Part shown: positions 12,690-23,649 of the stretch, in pieces
Numbering within the stretch: position 1 is the first letter of the stretch
Layout: the number at the start of each line of letters is the position of its first letter
NCBI GenBank assembly: GCA_945910005.1
Contig: OX246748.1
Coordinates: 15,665,368 to 15,729,367, forward strand
DNA length: 64,000 bases
Origin: Isoperla grammatica
Lineage: Eukaryota > Arthropoda > Insecta > Plecoptera > Perlodidae
Direction: 5' to 3'
The notes under the pieces: generated by a model
Database searches by the model: none
The model's input: the letters and a program-made list of their open reading frames with translations, nothing else
What the model was told of the DNA's origin: nothing
Program-made: the position numbers and the translations under genes

Positions 12690-14225
12690 AATAATTTTTA
12701 AGTTTCAACTCAACTGTCAACAAGTGTTTGAGCGTTTTGATGGATCTTGCCAATGCTGCGTTGAGAAGAATGCTCAATTTACGGTAAGTGTTTGTTATTT
12801 ACCAATATTTGTTTGTGCAAAATGTGTTCCTAAACCTTCAGCCACGCCAATAGACGACGCCAAAGACTAGGCCTAATATAGATAACCTGGCGTGTAAGAC
12901 ATGCCAACAACGCGTACGGTTGGACAATGCTCTTGCTAGGCTAACTAGATATCACTATTCAATTTAGATTTAATATTGGTTCTCTTGAACGTATGAAGCA
13001 TCCGCTAGGGTATATATTATAGCCTTTGATATGACGCAATGATGGCTTTGACAGCAACTAGGAGTTAACCTGGCTATAGGCCTATAGCGATGGTAGGCCT
13101 ACTAGGCCACTAGCCTAGAACCACAAATAAATAGGAGGGCATAGGGCTATACCTAGCCCAGCTATTTTGTGGCTTTTCAAATAATGCTTATAATAATTAT
13201 GTGGGCCTATTTCACTTCATTCTAGTAAGGTAGGCCTAGTAGGGTGGGGTAATTTGTAAGAACAATGTAAGAGATTCAACATTGGGTGGTAACAGTAACG
13301 GTTCAACTTGTGTAGGGCTAGGCTAGATCGTGCTTTAGGCCACATTTAGGTTACCCTAGGCCCCTAGCCCTTGACCACACAAAGCATGTAATTTCACAAA
13401 GACATGGCATGTTGCTAATTATTCTCTAGGCTACCTGTATAGGCTACCGTGTATAGGCCTATAAAGTTGAAATGGAGGTTGGCCTACATGCAAATGGTCA
13501 AAAATGCGTAGGCCCTAGCCCTAGGTTGAGAAAACTGTAGTTAGGTAGCCCCCTAGGCTACCTCAAGTTTGAAATATTCCATTAAGCCTACATATCTAAT
13601 CCTGGTGTACACTTGTGTCCCCCCACCAATTAATTTGAATTGCTCATGTGGCTGTAGAAAAAGAAATAAGGCCTATACAGCTGACCAAGTTTTGATGATG
13701 TGAATCACAAAGTTACATTTAGGCAGAAATGTTACATTTTAATACATAGTGGGATTATATTTGCTGGCTGTAGTCTAACTGTATTGTTGTTTTATTCTAG
13801 ACGATCGTCTTGAGTCGAGCAGTATGCTTACTGGGCCGAGTCCATAGCGCCTGAGACTAGCGGTATGCATATTTGATGTATTTTATAATTACCTATATAA
13901 ACCTGTAACTGTAGACCACCCAAAGAAAAATAATGCTCAACAAAGCAATGTTGACTGCCAGTGCCATGTAGTCTAGCATAAGGCCTACTTGCATAAATTC
14001 ATATAGGGCCTGCCGATAGTTCTTATTTCATCTGTGTTTGTTATTGATGACTAGCATGCTACATATGTGCTAGATGACATGTGATCAATGGGGGGAGCTG
14101 GGACATATTTTAAACAAAACAATTAAGATTTTGTGTTGGGATTCTTAACAAATAACTTTTGTTTCCTGTTTCTAATTAATGGGACATTATTTTATGTGCT
14201 ACTTTTAAGTACCTTTTGTTGTTTA

Positions 14226-14533
14226 AGTCGCGTTTACACAAAATGATTAATGTTTAAGGTTTATGGTTTAAGCAAGCTCAGGCATATGATTTACGTGTTA
14301 GCGTTCACACAGTGTCGTAAGGTGTAATGTTTAATGATGAGTGTTTAAGAGTAGTTGAACAAGATCGAACTACTGTCGTAAGGCTTACGACCATCCAATC
14401 AACGTTCGTTACGTAGTCGCAGATCTTTCAAAGAAATATATATAGCGGCGGGGACAACGTTACGATTTAAACATTAAACCTTAAAACATACACCTTACGA
14501 CTTACACATTAATCATTTTGTGTAGACGCGCCT
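14226..14533. mobile_element. PIF/Harbinger-like MITE in candidate intron
   Basis: Inverted ends agtcgcgtttacacaaaatg and (right, complemented) aggcgcgtctacacaaaatg are followed by shared attaatg and cgtaaggtg blocks. Both sides are flanked by TTA (14223-14225 and 14534-14536), a TWA-type target duplication. At 308 bp it has no coding capacity. Confidence 0.82.
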
Positions 14534-14891
14534 TTACTTTTATTAAGTTTAAATGTGCCTCAACCTTGTGCTGCTTATACTGTCGCTACATACCGGTACT
14601 GTGTGTTGTACTGCAAACAGTAGGCCCTACTTAGCAAGCCCACATTATTTCGCTGCCCAAAAGATAAAAATAGCTGCATGGCATGGATAGTAGCCTACAT
14701 GGATAGTACATGGTAATAAGGAATTGATTGGATTAGATAGGCCTACCTCACAAGTAACAAATTTACAAATGATCTACAAAATCACTTCATTTGGAATGCA
14801 TTACCATCAATATTTCATCATGATTTTAACATCCATCTGAAAATGAAGACATAATCCTAGATTGTCACTTATAAGTGAAGACATTCCAGCT

Positions 14892-15420
14892 TAGAGGTCT
14901 GCACGGGCCCAAATATAAAAGCCCGGCCTGGCCCGGGCCCGGTATTTCAAGCCCAGGCCCGTACTGAGTAAGCTAATCAAAGCCCGGGTCCGGCCCAGGC
15001 CCGCCTGAAGTGTAAATTGGCCCGTAAAAGCCCGTTCAACTGTTAAAGCAGCAGATTGTTTTCCATAGTATTTGGCAAGGAATACGAACAACAAGGTGGG
15101 AACAAAACGGAAATTAGATGAAACCAAATTCTAGTAACTACTGTATTGCCAGTGACAGTATGTAATGTATAGAATTACAACACAAATGCTGTGACCGGAA
15201 GTTTATACTATTTCGGATTTGATTCAAGTTTTGGAAATGTTGGTAAAATAACATTACTTTTCTTTCATTGCAATTAAAAAAAATTAGAAAAGCCCGAAAA
15301 ATTCCTCCTCGTTCAGTGATATGTATTCCCAGGCCTGGCCCTGGCCCATCTTAATAAACATATCAAGGCCCGTACCCGGGCCCGGCCCGCGGGCCAAGCC
15401 CGTACCCGTGCAGACCTCTA
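14892..15420. mobile_element. hAT-like non-autonomous transposon
   Basis: Terminal inverted repeats tagaggtctgcacggg end at 14892 and 15420. The exact 8-bp duplication ttccagct flanks both sides (14884-14891, 15421-15428), the hallmark target length of hAT elements. Subterminal regions are dense in gcccgg/ggcccg motifs on each side of an AT-rich 300-bp middle. Two short minus-strand frames inside are shadows of the GC repeats, and no transposase is encoded. Confidence 0.92.
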
Positions 15421-16130
15421 TTCCAGCTATCAATGTTTGCATAGGCCTACCATTTTTCAACAAAGATACCAATACCACCTGTCAATAAAAAGTTTAAAAT
15501 CCACTTTTACTTGAACTTAAATCCATTTTGTTTCTTTACAGGATAATCGACCAGTTCCAGAACCTTAGAAGAAAAGGTTGTTTATTGCTGTTTAGGTTAG
15601 AGAATACTTGCTGAGCCTGAGAGTGTACATTTGATAGAGATTTATTTAACGTTTAGGCCAACGTAAAATTCCCTTTATTAAAATCATTTTTGTTTTACTG
15701 AATCATTTTAGATTAATATGGCCTAGGTTTAATGTGTTTCTGTTTATTGATACTTGCTAATTAATTGCAACTTAGTAACTGCTAGACCTACATGATAGTT
15801 GATTCTTACCATTAGGCCTACATTGTTAAGAATAGCCTAATATCATTGTATTGCATTTTAACTGGCATATTTTGTCTATTTCTATTAATAAAAATAGTTT
15901 AAAATAAGATACTTTACCTATTTGTATAATCCTATCATATCCTCATTTATAATTTAATTTTTTCAATGTGAACAGTGCTTTAAAATTGCTAAAATGTTTT
16001 CCATGTTGTGTGATTTTACAATAATGGAATATTGAACATGGCTTTTCAGGGCTGTTTGTCCACATACCCTGCAGAACTCCAGATATCTGTCTGTTAAAAA
16101 TGCTTAAAGTGATCACAAGGTAAACAGAAT

Positions 16131-16354
16131 TATATGTCTTTCTCAAGAGACTTCAGTGCTTTGATGAATGTTTCTTTGTTCCAATAAATATTTCCTCTTA
16201 TCAAATGTTCTTAAAAACAGTGTGAAATGTTTGTTGCAAAAACACAATACCCACGTTAAAAGAACATAATATGAATAATTGAAATATTTATTGGAACAAC
16301 ACACATTCATAAAAAAAAGTGCACTGAATTCTCTAGTGGGTGACATTTTTTGGT
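16131..16354. mobile_element. MITE family B, copy 2
   Basis: The arms match other family B copies: ctttgttccaataaatattt on the left and aaatatttattggaacaa on the right, with outer ttctctagtgggtgaca matching the family end. The core is diverged from copies 1 and 4. Confidence 0.65.
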
Positions 16355-17269
16355 ACTATTTTAAACAATTAAAACCTATATAAATTGGGTGTTCTGCAGG
16401 TGTTTTATTTAATTTCAAAAATATTTTTAAACGTGGTAAATAATGGTGCCATGAATTAATTAAGTTACCCTCAATAACAATAAAATTAAATAAACAGAAA
16501 ACCCCTGCGCGCTGGTGACAGTTGAGCAATTTGAATCTCCCGCCTAGTAGTTCTGGTGGCGCCCGAGAGATAGCGCGCCAGCGCTTCTCAAACAGTGGCA
16601 GAGCTGTACATATTACAGTTGCGCATCTTACCCGACAGGGTATATCTTACTATCTTTGCTTTTCATCAAACTTTTGCACTAATCTCTTGGTCTTTATACC
16701 TTAGTTTCCCCCTTCTGCCACTTTATATTCTCGTTTTTGGATATTATTTCGCCGTTCTCATCACATGACCAAACTACTTTTCCAGTTTTAAGTCGAAATC
16801 TCTTCAATTTTAGTTCTTTTCTGTGTTTTGTATTGAACCTTCGTATCCTTTCCATTTTGGTAACTTCTCTCACACTCCTCGTTGCTTCCAATTCAGTATC
16901 ACCTTTTCGCCGACTACCAAATCGTGCCTGCACTACTTCAATAAGTAAGGACTAAGGAGTACGACTTCCACTTCGCCTCTTTTTGGAAAAGACTCATTAT
17001 GAAGAAGATTTATTTTTATATATAATTATTTTCATTTCTGTATAGTGTAACACAAGTAAACTTGAAGTCATCTACTAATGGAATGTTGACAGGCCGTAGG
17101 AATCCGTTTCAATATTTTACCATAAAATATTTTCGAAAAATATACCGATCTATAATTAAATCATGATCATACATTTGTTCGGGTTTTCTCCAATAACAAA
17201 GCAAACACTGCGATTGGTTCTTCAGTTTACACTTTGAACCAACCTTTTCACGCTCCCAACCATTTAATC
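16355..17269. other. Noncoding stretch
   Basis: No gene is recognised. A 79-codon minus-strand frame at 16694-16933 is lysine/arginine-rich and has no conserved motif or exon border I trust. Confidence 0.45.
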
Positions 17270-17464
17270 GCGTGTTACGTAGAAGTTAAAAAAGTAAAAA
17301 GCAGAAAGTAAATTGTAGATAATCATGTAGCTTACAGGAAAAAGTGAAAAGTTTGTTCTCTCCAAAATAAGGAAAATATTGAACAAATTAAAATTCCCGT
17401 AAGCTACACGCTATTTCTTCTCTTTACTTACTGCTTCTTACTTTTCTTTCTCCGTGTAACACCC
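17270..17464. mobile_element. Foldback MITE
   Basis: Left arm blocks tgttac, agtaaaaagcaga and tgtagcttacagg pair with right arm blocks whose complements read tgttac, agtaagaagcag and tgtagcttacggg. The arms are about 70 bp with a loop of about 55 bp. No coding capacity. Confidence 0.75.
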
Positions 17465-17543
17465 GCTTTACCGGAGAGGCCCGGCTACATACAGAGCCGT
17501 CCTACGCTGGTTCGATCAGGGAAACTTCCTTCTGTCCCGTCAG

Positions 17544-17551
17544 TGACGTCA
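17544..17551. promoter_or_regulatory. CRE palindrome TGACGTCA
   Basis: An exact CREB/ATF-type octamer in context gtgacgtcac. It is one of 18 in the window; site use is not shown by sequence alone. Confidence 0.4.
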
Positions 17552-17814
17552 CCGCTCCTAAAGCACATCCACTCCACTCCATCGCGTCCAGTTTCACTTC
17601 TTATTGTCTGGAAAAACAACCTAACCCAATTTCACATTTCCATTCGCGCTGCCCAAACTTGTGCCAACTTATTTCTTTGAACATATTTCCGCCTTGAAAA
17701 GTTATGAAATATGCTAATAGGACTTTTACTTTATCGCCTGGAGGGGTGGAAATATTGAAAAGTTTCAACGGTGAAATAAAGCCATCGTTTTGGCCCCGAG
17801 ACCGCAAGAGTTTT

Positions 17815-17866
17815 GGGGGGGGGGGTTCCTCGTAGGCGGCGGGGGGGAGCGGGGGGGGGGGGGGGG
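17815..17866. repeat. Cluster of poly-G runs
   Basis: G-runs of 11, 7 and 16 within 52 bp, capable of G-quadruplex formation and prone to assembly error. A 101-codon minus-strand frame across it is proline-rich because of these runs. Confidence 0.92.
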
Positions 17867-19070
17867 TCGAACGAGAGGTACCGTGGCCACGGAGGACACA
17901 AATCAACCGGGCTTCAAACTCGGTTCCTAGCGCTCGGTTGAAAAGGCTAAATGAAAACGCATCTCATTCATCCTGACTGCCAAGAATGTGGACACAAGCA
18001 TAGTTCAAGTTATTAATTGGAACGCATCTTCGATAAAACTGCTTGTCGGCAAAATTTTGTTTGTATTTGTTACCTTATATAATTCTCGTAGAGCTTTTTC
18101 GAATATAATAGGGAAGTTGTTACCAATGCGTAATTTATAATGTGACTCCAGTGGCTTGGGTGAGTCTGACAAAAGTGTATAGTAAATTGTTTCATAATAT
18201 TTTATTTTACTCAAATTGTGACTCAAACAGTTTCTCAATTTTAAACTAAAAACAATCTAAAATAATGAAAAATTACTCTGGTTAAGGCATGGTTATACTC
18301 TTAAGTAAATCACTGAAGTCAGCTTGTAAACAAATCCACTTACGATTTACTTTTGATTTCCAATTTACATTTTGCTTCAAATATCATTTTGTGATTGTAG
18401 AGAATCATACACTAAGTATCTATAATGAAAACCAACTAGCGAGAAGTAATCGTTGATCAATATCACCATTAAGTTTGCTACACTTATAAATTCAATGATA
18501 TCACTGGCCATAAAATCCCGTTTGGATTCACAGTTTAACTTAAAAGTTGTTCTACATTCTTGTGGCCAGTGCAGTCGAGTCCTTGCATAGGCCTTGCGTC
18601 TAGTCTCGTAGCCAAATGCGCACCTAAAATATCGATAATATACGAACGTCCTTCTTAAGCCTTCAGCAGCTTAAAGATAATTTTCGATTTGAATAAAGCT
18701 TTACATACCTGTAAAGCAATAAATTATTTCACACAGACCTAACGATTTATAAAACAACGTGTTTCGATTTAATAGTATACGCGTTGGTTTACGCCGGATC
18801 CTGCTTCGGTTATATAGTTATAGTTTGTAGGATCAATAGTGAGAACAGTGTTTTAATTGGACACATCTATTCCTCTAGGCTAGATCAAGCGCGATGGAAT
18901 GTGTTTTAGAGGTTAGGTTAGAGGTTCTGTCTAGTCCAGCCACCTCAATCTTGTTGTTCTTGAACCATTACTTGGACAGGGCATCAACGGAATCTGACAC
19001 CATCTTAGATGGTTTCCTTCCACATCTCCAGGATGTCTTCGAACGAGAGTTGACGGGAGCACTTGGGATG
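17867..19070. other. Noncoding stretch
   Basis: No gene, RNA or repeat family is recognised in about 1.2 kb. Confidence 0.5.
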
Positions 19071-19101
19071 TGACGTCATAGGCCCTTCGGTTGTGACGTC
19101 A
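19071..19101. promoter_or_regulatory. Tandem pair of CRE palindromes
   Basis: Two tgacgtcatagg motifs 23 bp apart (19071 and 19094), arising from a short local duplication of tgtgacgtcataggc. Confidence 0.45.
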
Positions 19102-19178
19102 TAGGCATCGAGTTGCTGGGCTGTACAAGAGAAGAGCATCCATGAAATACACACAATTAACATTAATGATCGATTTCA

Positions 19179-19393
19179 ATAGACCATTTAAAAAATGATC
19201 CAGGTATCTATTCTTGTTCCTCGTACGGCCCCCTAAATCGTTACAAAAAACAACGTAGAAAAATCAAACATGAGCTGTCAAATGTTATATCAAGGTTCAT
19301 TGATGGACACAAGATCTTCTTCTATTAACCTTGATTTCACATTTTTAATTGTTGTTTATTGTTGTTACCTGGATCATTTTTAAAATGGTTTAT
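19179..19393. mobile_element. MITE with TCA target repeats
   Basis: The left end atagaccatttaaaaaatga and the complement of the right end (ataaaccattttaaaaatga) form inverted repeats, continuing through tccaggta. TCA flanks both sides (19176-19178, 19394-19396). The 215-bp element is noncoding. Its outermost bases resemble MITE family A, but the interior differs. Confidence 0.75.
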
Positions 19394-19656
19394 TCATATT
19401 ACACGTTTGTTGATACAGTTATGAATACATAGCCAATCAGCGATCGTTATTTGCGCGCGCTTGTCTCGGGCAGTTCGCTGGTTGGCTACGAGGGCCTCGT
19501 CTGTGACGAAAGCGTGCGTAAGGTAGTCTTGGGTTGCCTATAATTGCTGCAATACATAAAATTTAAGAAATATAAACGTGGCTTATTGAGATTATTTTGT
19601 TTATTTACTTATGCATTACACTTGAAAATTTCTGTCGGTGGCAAGGATGATTTGAT

Positions 19657-19787
19657 GATTGATTAATGGGGCTTAATGTCTCATATTTTTGCAACAATGG
19701 CTAATCGAGACGATGAGTGGGTGATAATGAAGATGAGAAAGATGATGATGAAGAATAAAGCCACATCCGAATCAGATTCATTGTACG
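19657..19787 (-). mobile_element. SINE family D, truncated copy
   Basis: Matches the 3' half of the copy at 47648-47950. Shared blocks are atggggcttaa, gctaatcgagacgatgag, gatgatgatgaagaataaag and ccacatccgaatcaga. It is reverse-oriented, with the tail at the low-coordinate side. Confidence 0.8.
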
Positions 19788-20962
19788 TTTTATAAAACTA
19801 CCAAAAGTGAAGTCAAACAAAATAAATCAAATACCAAACACAAAAGAACACATTTCTAAAATTACAAATACTACAAAACACCTTCAGAAATTTGTCAACT
19901 GTGGATTCCTCAACAGATAAAGCGGGCAATTGATTCCGTTCTACAGGAGTCCGATTTAAAAAATACCATTTCCAAACATCTGTTCTATTTTTGTGTCATT
20001 TTAATTATCATTTAAGGTATTTTCTTCCCTTGGTACTTCAGCTTCCGAGGAAATGCGAGAACTAGCAGTCTGTGCCACTACTCCTACGTATTTGACGAAT
20101 TATTTCGGGTCGTGCGGGTAAAATCTGAGTGTTAGTAGGCCTACGTAATGTTGGCTTGTTGGCATAGATAAGCTGGTTATCAGTGTCACGTGATCATCGT
20201 TTCAAGATACCTGCTGTGATAGCTCCTTGCGTTGTACGTTCAGGCTCTAGGCTGCGCTAGTTGACTCCTTTATAGGCCTGAGCCACCTCCTACATTTCGC
20301 ATCGCATCATCCATATCATACCCTCTTTAATATTTCATCTCAAGACTAAGTCAGCAAATAGATCTTTCTCGTGAGAAACTGTTGAGATATTTATTTTGCA
20401 ACACTTTCACTCACTCATTTATCACTTCTTTAAAAACAGAGAATTCAACTTTCACTTCCACTAGCATGCGATGCAACTATGTGTTCGAAGAGAGCTTAAA
20501 TTCAAGCTATAGTCAAGAAAATTAAACTCACACATAAATTTCCTACATCACTTCGGGAACTTGTCGGCAAAATTTATCTCTTCGCAGTGTTTTATCATTT
20601 ACTTTTTCTCGGTTAAAAACAAACGAACAAAGGATCAAATTACTCTTCGTGAAAAATACAAGAATGATTGATTTGAACTGACTTTCATATTAAATTTGAT
20701 AGATGTTGAACGTTTTATCATTTCTATTTTTCAATAAGCGTGCAATCGAAATCTATGTCTACATGTCCATGGCTTGGCTACAGGATTTTAATGCTTTAGC
20801 AATAGTAATATGTACATAGGCGTAGAAATATAAGTCCGTCAATTCAAAGTGGCAACGATAATTACTTTACATACTTTGTTATGTCCTTTACTTATTTACA
20901 ACAGCATAAACAGTCATTTATGTCCTGCTAATATGTAGTCAATAGTAGAGCAGCAAAGTGTA
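19788..20962. other. Noncoding stretch
   Basis: One TAGGCCTA at 20139. No gene or repeat was matched. Confidence 0.5.
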
Positions 20963-21289
20963 TCTCGTAGGCTATTCGTGGAAGAGTATAGCGGTAAACG
21001 GGATTATGCAAAGACATGTATAACAATGATTTTGGACCAGGGTTACATCGGCGGAATTGCTGCAGACGGCGTCAGTGGCGCCGCGACGCCACCTGACGCC
21101 GCCACACGACGCCACCGAACGTTTTGGCTTATAACTTTTACACCGTTTGTCTTACAGAAAAATCGAAAATGATTTTTCATTTAGTTTTTAAATACGAATC
21201 GATTGGTACCAAAAATGTTATGATTAGATGAGCGTAGCGAAGCAGAGTGAATCCCACATTTCAACTCGATTGGCGCTTTGTCTTTGATT

Positions 21290-21900
21290 GTGCACAAAAG
21301 TTTGTTCGTCACGCACAGGTCACACGGCTTGACGGATTTGGCTGAAATTTTAGATAAACTCTTGTGACTACAAGTATAGATGCTGTTAACATAAACAAGA
21401 AAATCCGTCAAGATTCCAACCTAAAAACAATTAATTAGTGAAAAATATCGAGTTTTAATTTTTTTGTTCTTCGCGCACAGGTTAAACTTCTTAACGGATT
21501 TGGCTAAAATTTTAAGTCAACACTCTGGACTATTAAAGTAGATGCTGTTAACATAACCAAGAAAATCCGTCAAGATGCCAACCTACAACAAATTTATTAG
21601 TGAAAAATATCGAGTTTTAATTTGTGTTATTAACATTTATGGATGGATTTAAATATTTGTTTATATTTATGTCCAAAATAAGCATATTGACACGTGATAA
21701 AAGTTTGAAAGTAGTTACTTGAACTGCCATTTTGTAAAAAAATATTATGTTTTTTTGTATGCAAAAGTTTGTTCGTCGAGCACAAGTCAAACGGCTTGAC
21801 GTATTTGGTTAAAATTTTCAGTGAACACTCACACTCACTACACAAGATGCTGTTAGCATATCCAGCAAAATCCGTCAAGATGGCAACCTACAAAAAAATA
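21290..21900. repeat. Three hairpin-bearing subrepeats in left arm
   Basis: Three imperfect units of roughly 150 bp. Each contains cttgacggattt (or a close variant), then atgctgttaacata, then aaaatccgtcaag, so each unit can fold on itself. The right arm (about 23840-24400) has the mirror set. Confidence 0.8.
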
Positions 21901-22078
21901 ACTACTAAAACAAATGAAATATTTTATTTATGTTTTAAATTAAAACTTGCCGTCGGATTTTAATAATTTTTTTAAATGAATTGCAGAATAAAAGTTTCAA
22001 CATATGACAGGAGTTTTTAAATTGTTTTGTTAACGGACATCTTGTAACCAAATATTTGTTTATTTACGGCAATATATT

Positions 22079-22348
22079 TTGCTATTGTCAACTTTTTTGC
22101 TAATATCTGTACTCCCATTTGGGGCCTGGGTCGAATTTGGCCCAGGTAATATATCTGTCGATTATAAGAGGCGAGAAAATAAGGGCCCTCCTTTCCCTGT
22201 CCTCCAAGGAGCATTAAAAGCACGCATTCCTGTCCACCACGATAAGTTAACAGTTGCTGACAAGAGCATATGCTTTGGTAGGGCCACCGTAGCCGGACAG
22301 GTCGAAGCCAAACGAAACGAAATTATAACAGGTAAATGCCTTGTTTGA
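22079..22348 (+). pseudogene. Arm-conserved 89-codon frame (left copy)
   Basis: An open frame starting at a TTG-type codon. Its product includes GPPFPVLQGALKARIP and FGRATVAGQVEAKRNEI. The mirror frame at 23380-23649 (minus strand) is intact too. Over the aligned stretch I count four silent and four replacement differences, slightly more silent changes than random substitution gives, but too few to decide. A possible donor acag/gtaaat sits at its end. I do not recognise the protein; it may be a relic exon of the element's own gene. Confidence 0.3.
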
Positions 22349-22868
22349 TAAATTAAAAAAAATCGGTGAACGCAGAGCGTTTTCCTAGTCATTTAATATT
22401 TTGACTGGTTATATCATTACAACCTTACACAAACGATTTTTTTAAGTAATGAGTGCTATCAGCAGTCACTCTCTTGGGGAGGTGTCCCCCTAGCCAGTAA
22501 AAATATATTCGTTATGTCCTTGTTACTTGAATCCTACACGACGTGGTGACCGGTTCGCCCAACAGTTTAAACTGCGCATACCTTAAAAAATTAACAGTAG
22601 TTTATTTTTCAATCACATCCTTATACCGTTGTCTACGCATTTTCATTACTCCCCTATTCATACTTGCTTACCATTTAAATGACCTGTATTCCTACCCTGT
22701 TTTTAGTCACAGTCCACAAAACAGATAACTGATACTCTTATTTACTTACTTACTCACTTACTAGATACAATAGTTCAGCATTGAACTTTCTTTGAATTCC
22801 ATCATTTCACACAATGTCTACATTTTACAAAGCTATACACGATAAAAAACTTAAAAAGAACTTACAAT

Positions 22869-23141
22869 CTAGTAAAAGCCATCTTCATCTTCATCGGATG
22901 AAGTATCAGGCAATGTCTCAGAAACTGAGTTCAAGCAAATGTTGTCCTCGTCTTCGGTTGTGCAGTTGCATAGCTCCGTACACCGTAAACCGTGCGATTT
23001 GCAGCTGCACCGCGATGCACATCTTGATTTAGAGCAGTTGCATTTGACAAGTTCTATTATGGCAGTATGAATAGGGGAGTAATGAAAATGCGTAGACAGC
23101 GGTATAAGGATGTGATTGAAAAATGAACTACTATTAATTTT
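22869..23141 (-). pseudogene. C-terminus of CXC-like cysteine-rich protein
   Basis: Minus-strand frame of 90 codons, open from a stop at 23142 to a TAG at 22869. The core at 22962-23042 has eight cysteines spaced C-x-C-x4-C-x3-C-x-C-x6-C-x3-C-x-C, close to the tesmin/TSO1 CXC pattern. It is followed by an acidic tail ending SSDEDEDGFY. Upstream residues IIELVK lead into the first cysteine, an arrangement I recall from C-termini of uncharacterised transposon-like proteins in invertebrates. CXC modules bind zinc and DNA. There is no start or N-terminal domain, so this is a 3' exon or remnant. The frame crosses the spacer/right-arm boundary, so this side carries the original coding sequence. Confidence 0.65.
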
Positions 23142-23379
23142 TTAGGGTATACGCAGTTTAAACTGTTGGGCGAACCAGTCACCACGTCCTGTAGGATTCA
23201 AGTAACAAGGACATAACGAATATATTTTTACTGGCTAGGGGGACACCTCCCCAAGAGAGTGACTGCTGATAGCACTCATTACTTAAATAAATCGTTTTTG
23301 TAAGGTTGTAATGATATAACCAGTCTAAATATTTAATGACTAGGAAAACGCTCTGCGTTCACCGATCTTTTTTTATTTA

Positions 23380-23649
23380 TCAAACAAGGCATTTACCTGT
23401 TATAATTTCGTTTCGTTTGGCTTCGACCTGTCCGGCTACGGTGGCTCTACCGAAGCATATGCTCTTGTCAGCAACTGTTAACTTATCGTGGTGGGCAGGT
23501 ATGCGTGCTTTTAATGCTCCTTGGAGGACAGAGAAAGGAGGGCCCTTATTTTTTCGCCTCTTATAATCGACAGATATATTACCTGGGCCAAATTCTACCC
23601 AGGACCCAAATGGGAGTACAGATATTAGCAAAAAAGTTGACAATAGCAA
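23380..23649 (-). pseudogene. Arm-conserved 89-codon frame (right copy)
   Basis: Mirror of 22079-22348, on the same strand as the CXC-like C-terminus and about 240 bp upstream of it. It is open throughout, so it could be an upstream exon of the same broken gene. The product is unrecognised. Confidence 0.3.

Larger units (their letters stand above)
12740..15910 (+). ncRNA. Candidate three-exon noncoding transcript
   Basis: Exon 1 ends at 12783 with donor acg/gtaagt. Exon 2 is 13801-13862, with a pyrimidine-rich acceptor tgttttattctag and donor cg/gtatgc. Exon 3 starts at 15542 after ttgtttctttacag. An aataaa signal is at 15887-15892, so the end is placed near 15910. The true 5' end is unknown; 12740 is the first ATG after the CCAAT boxes. 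Joining exons 1 and 2 from that ATG gives only 18 codons before a stop, and exon 3 has stops early in all frames, so a noncoding RNA is more likely than a protein gene. The introns hold eight TAGGCCTA octamers, one MITE and one hAT-like element. Evidence is splice signals only, with no homology. Confidence 0.38.
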
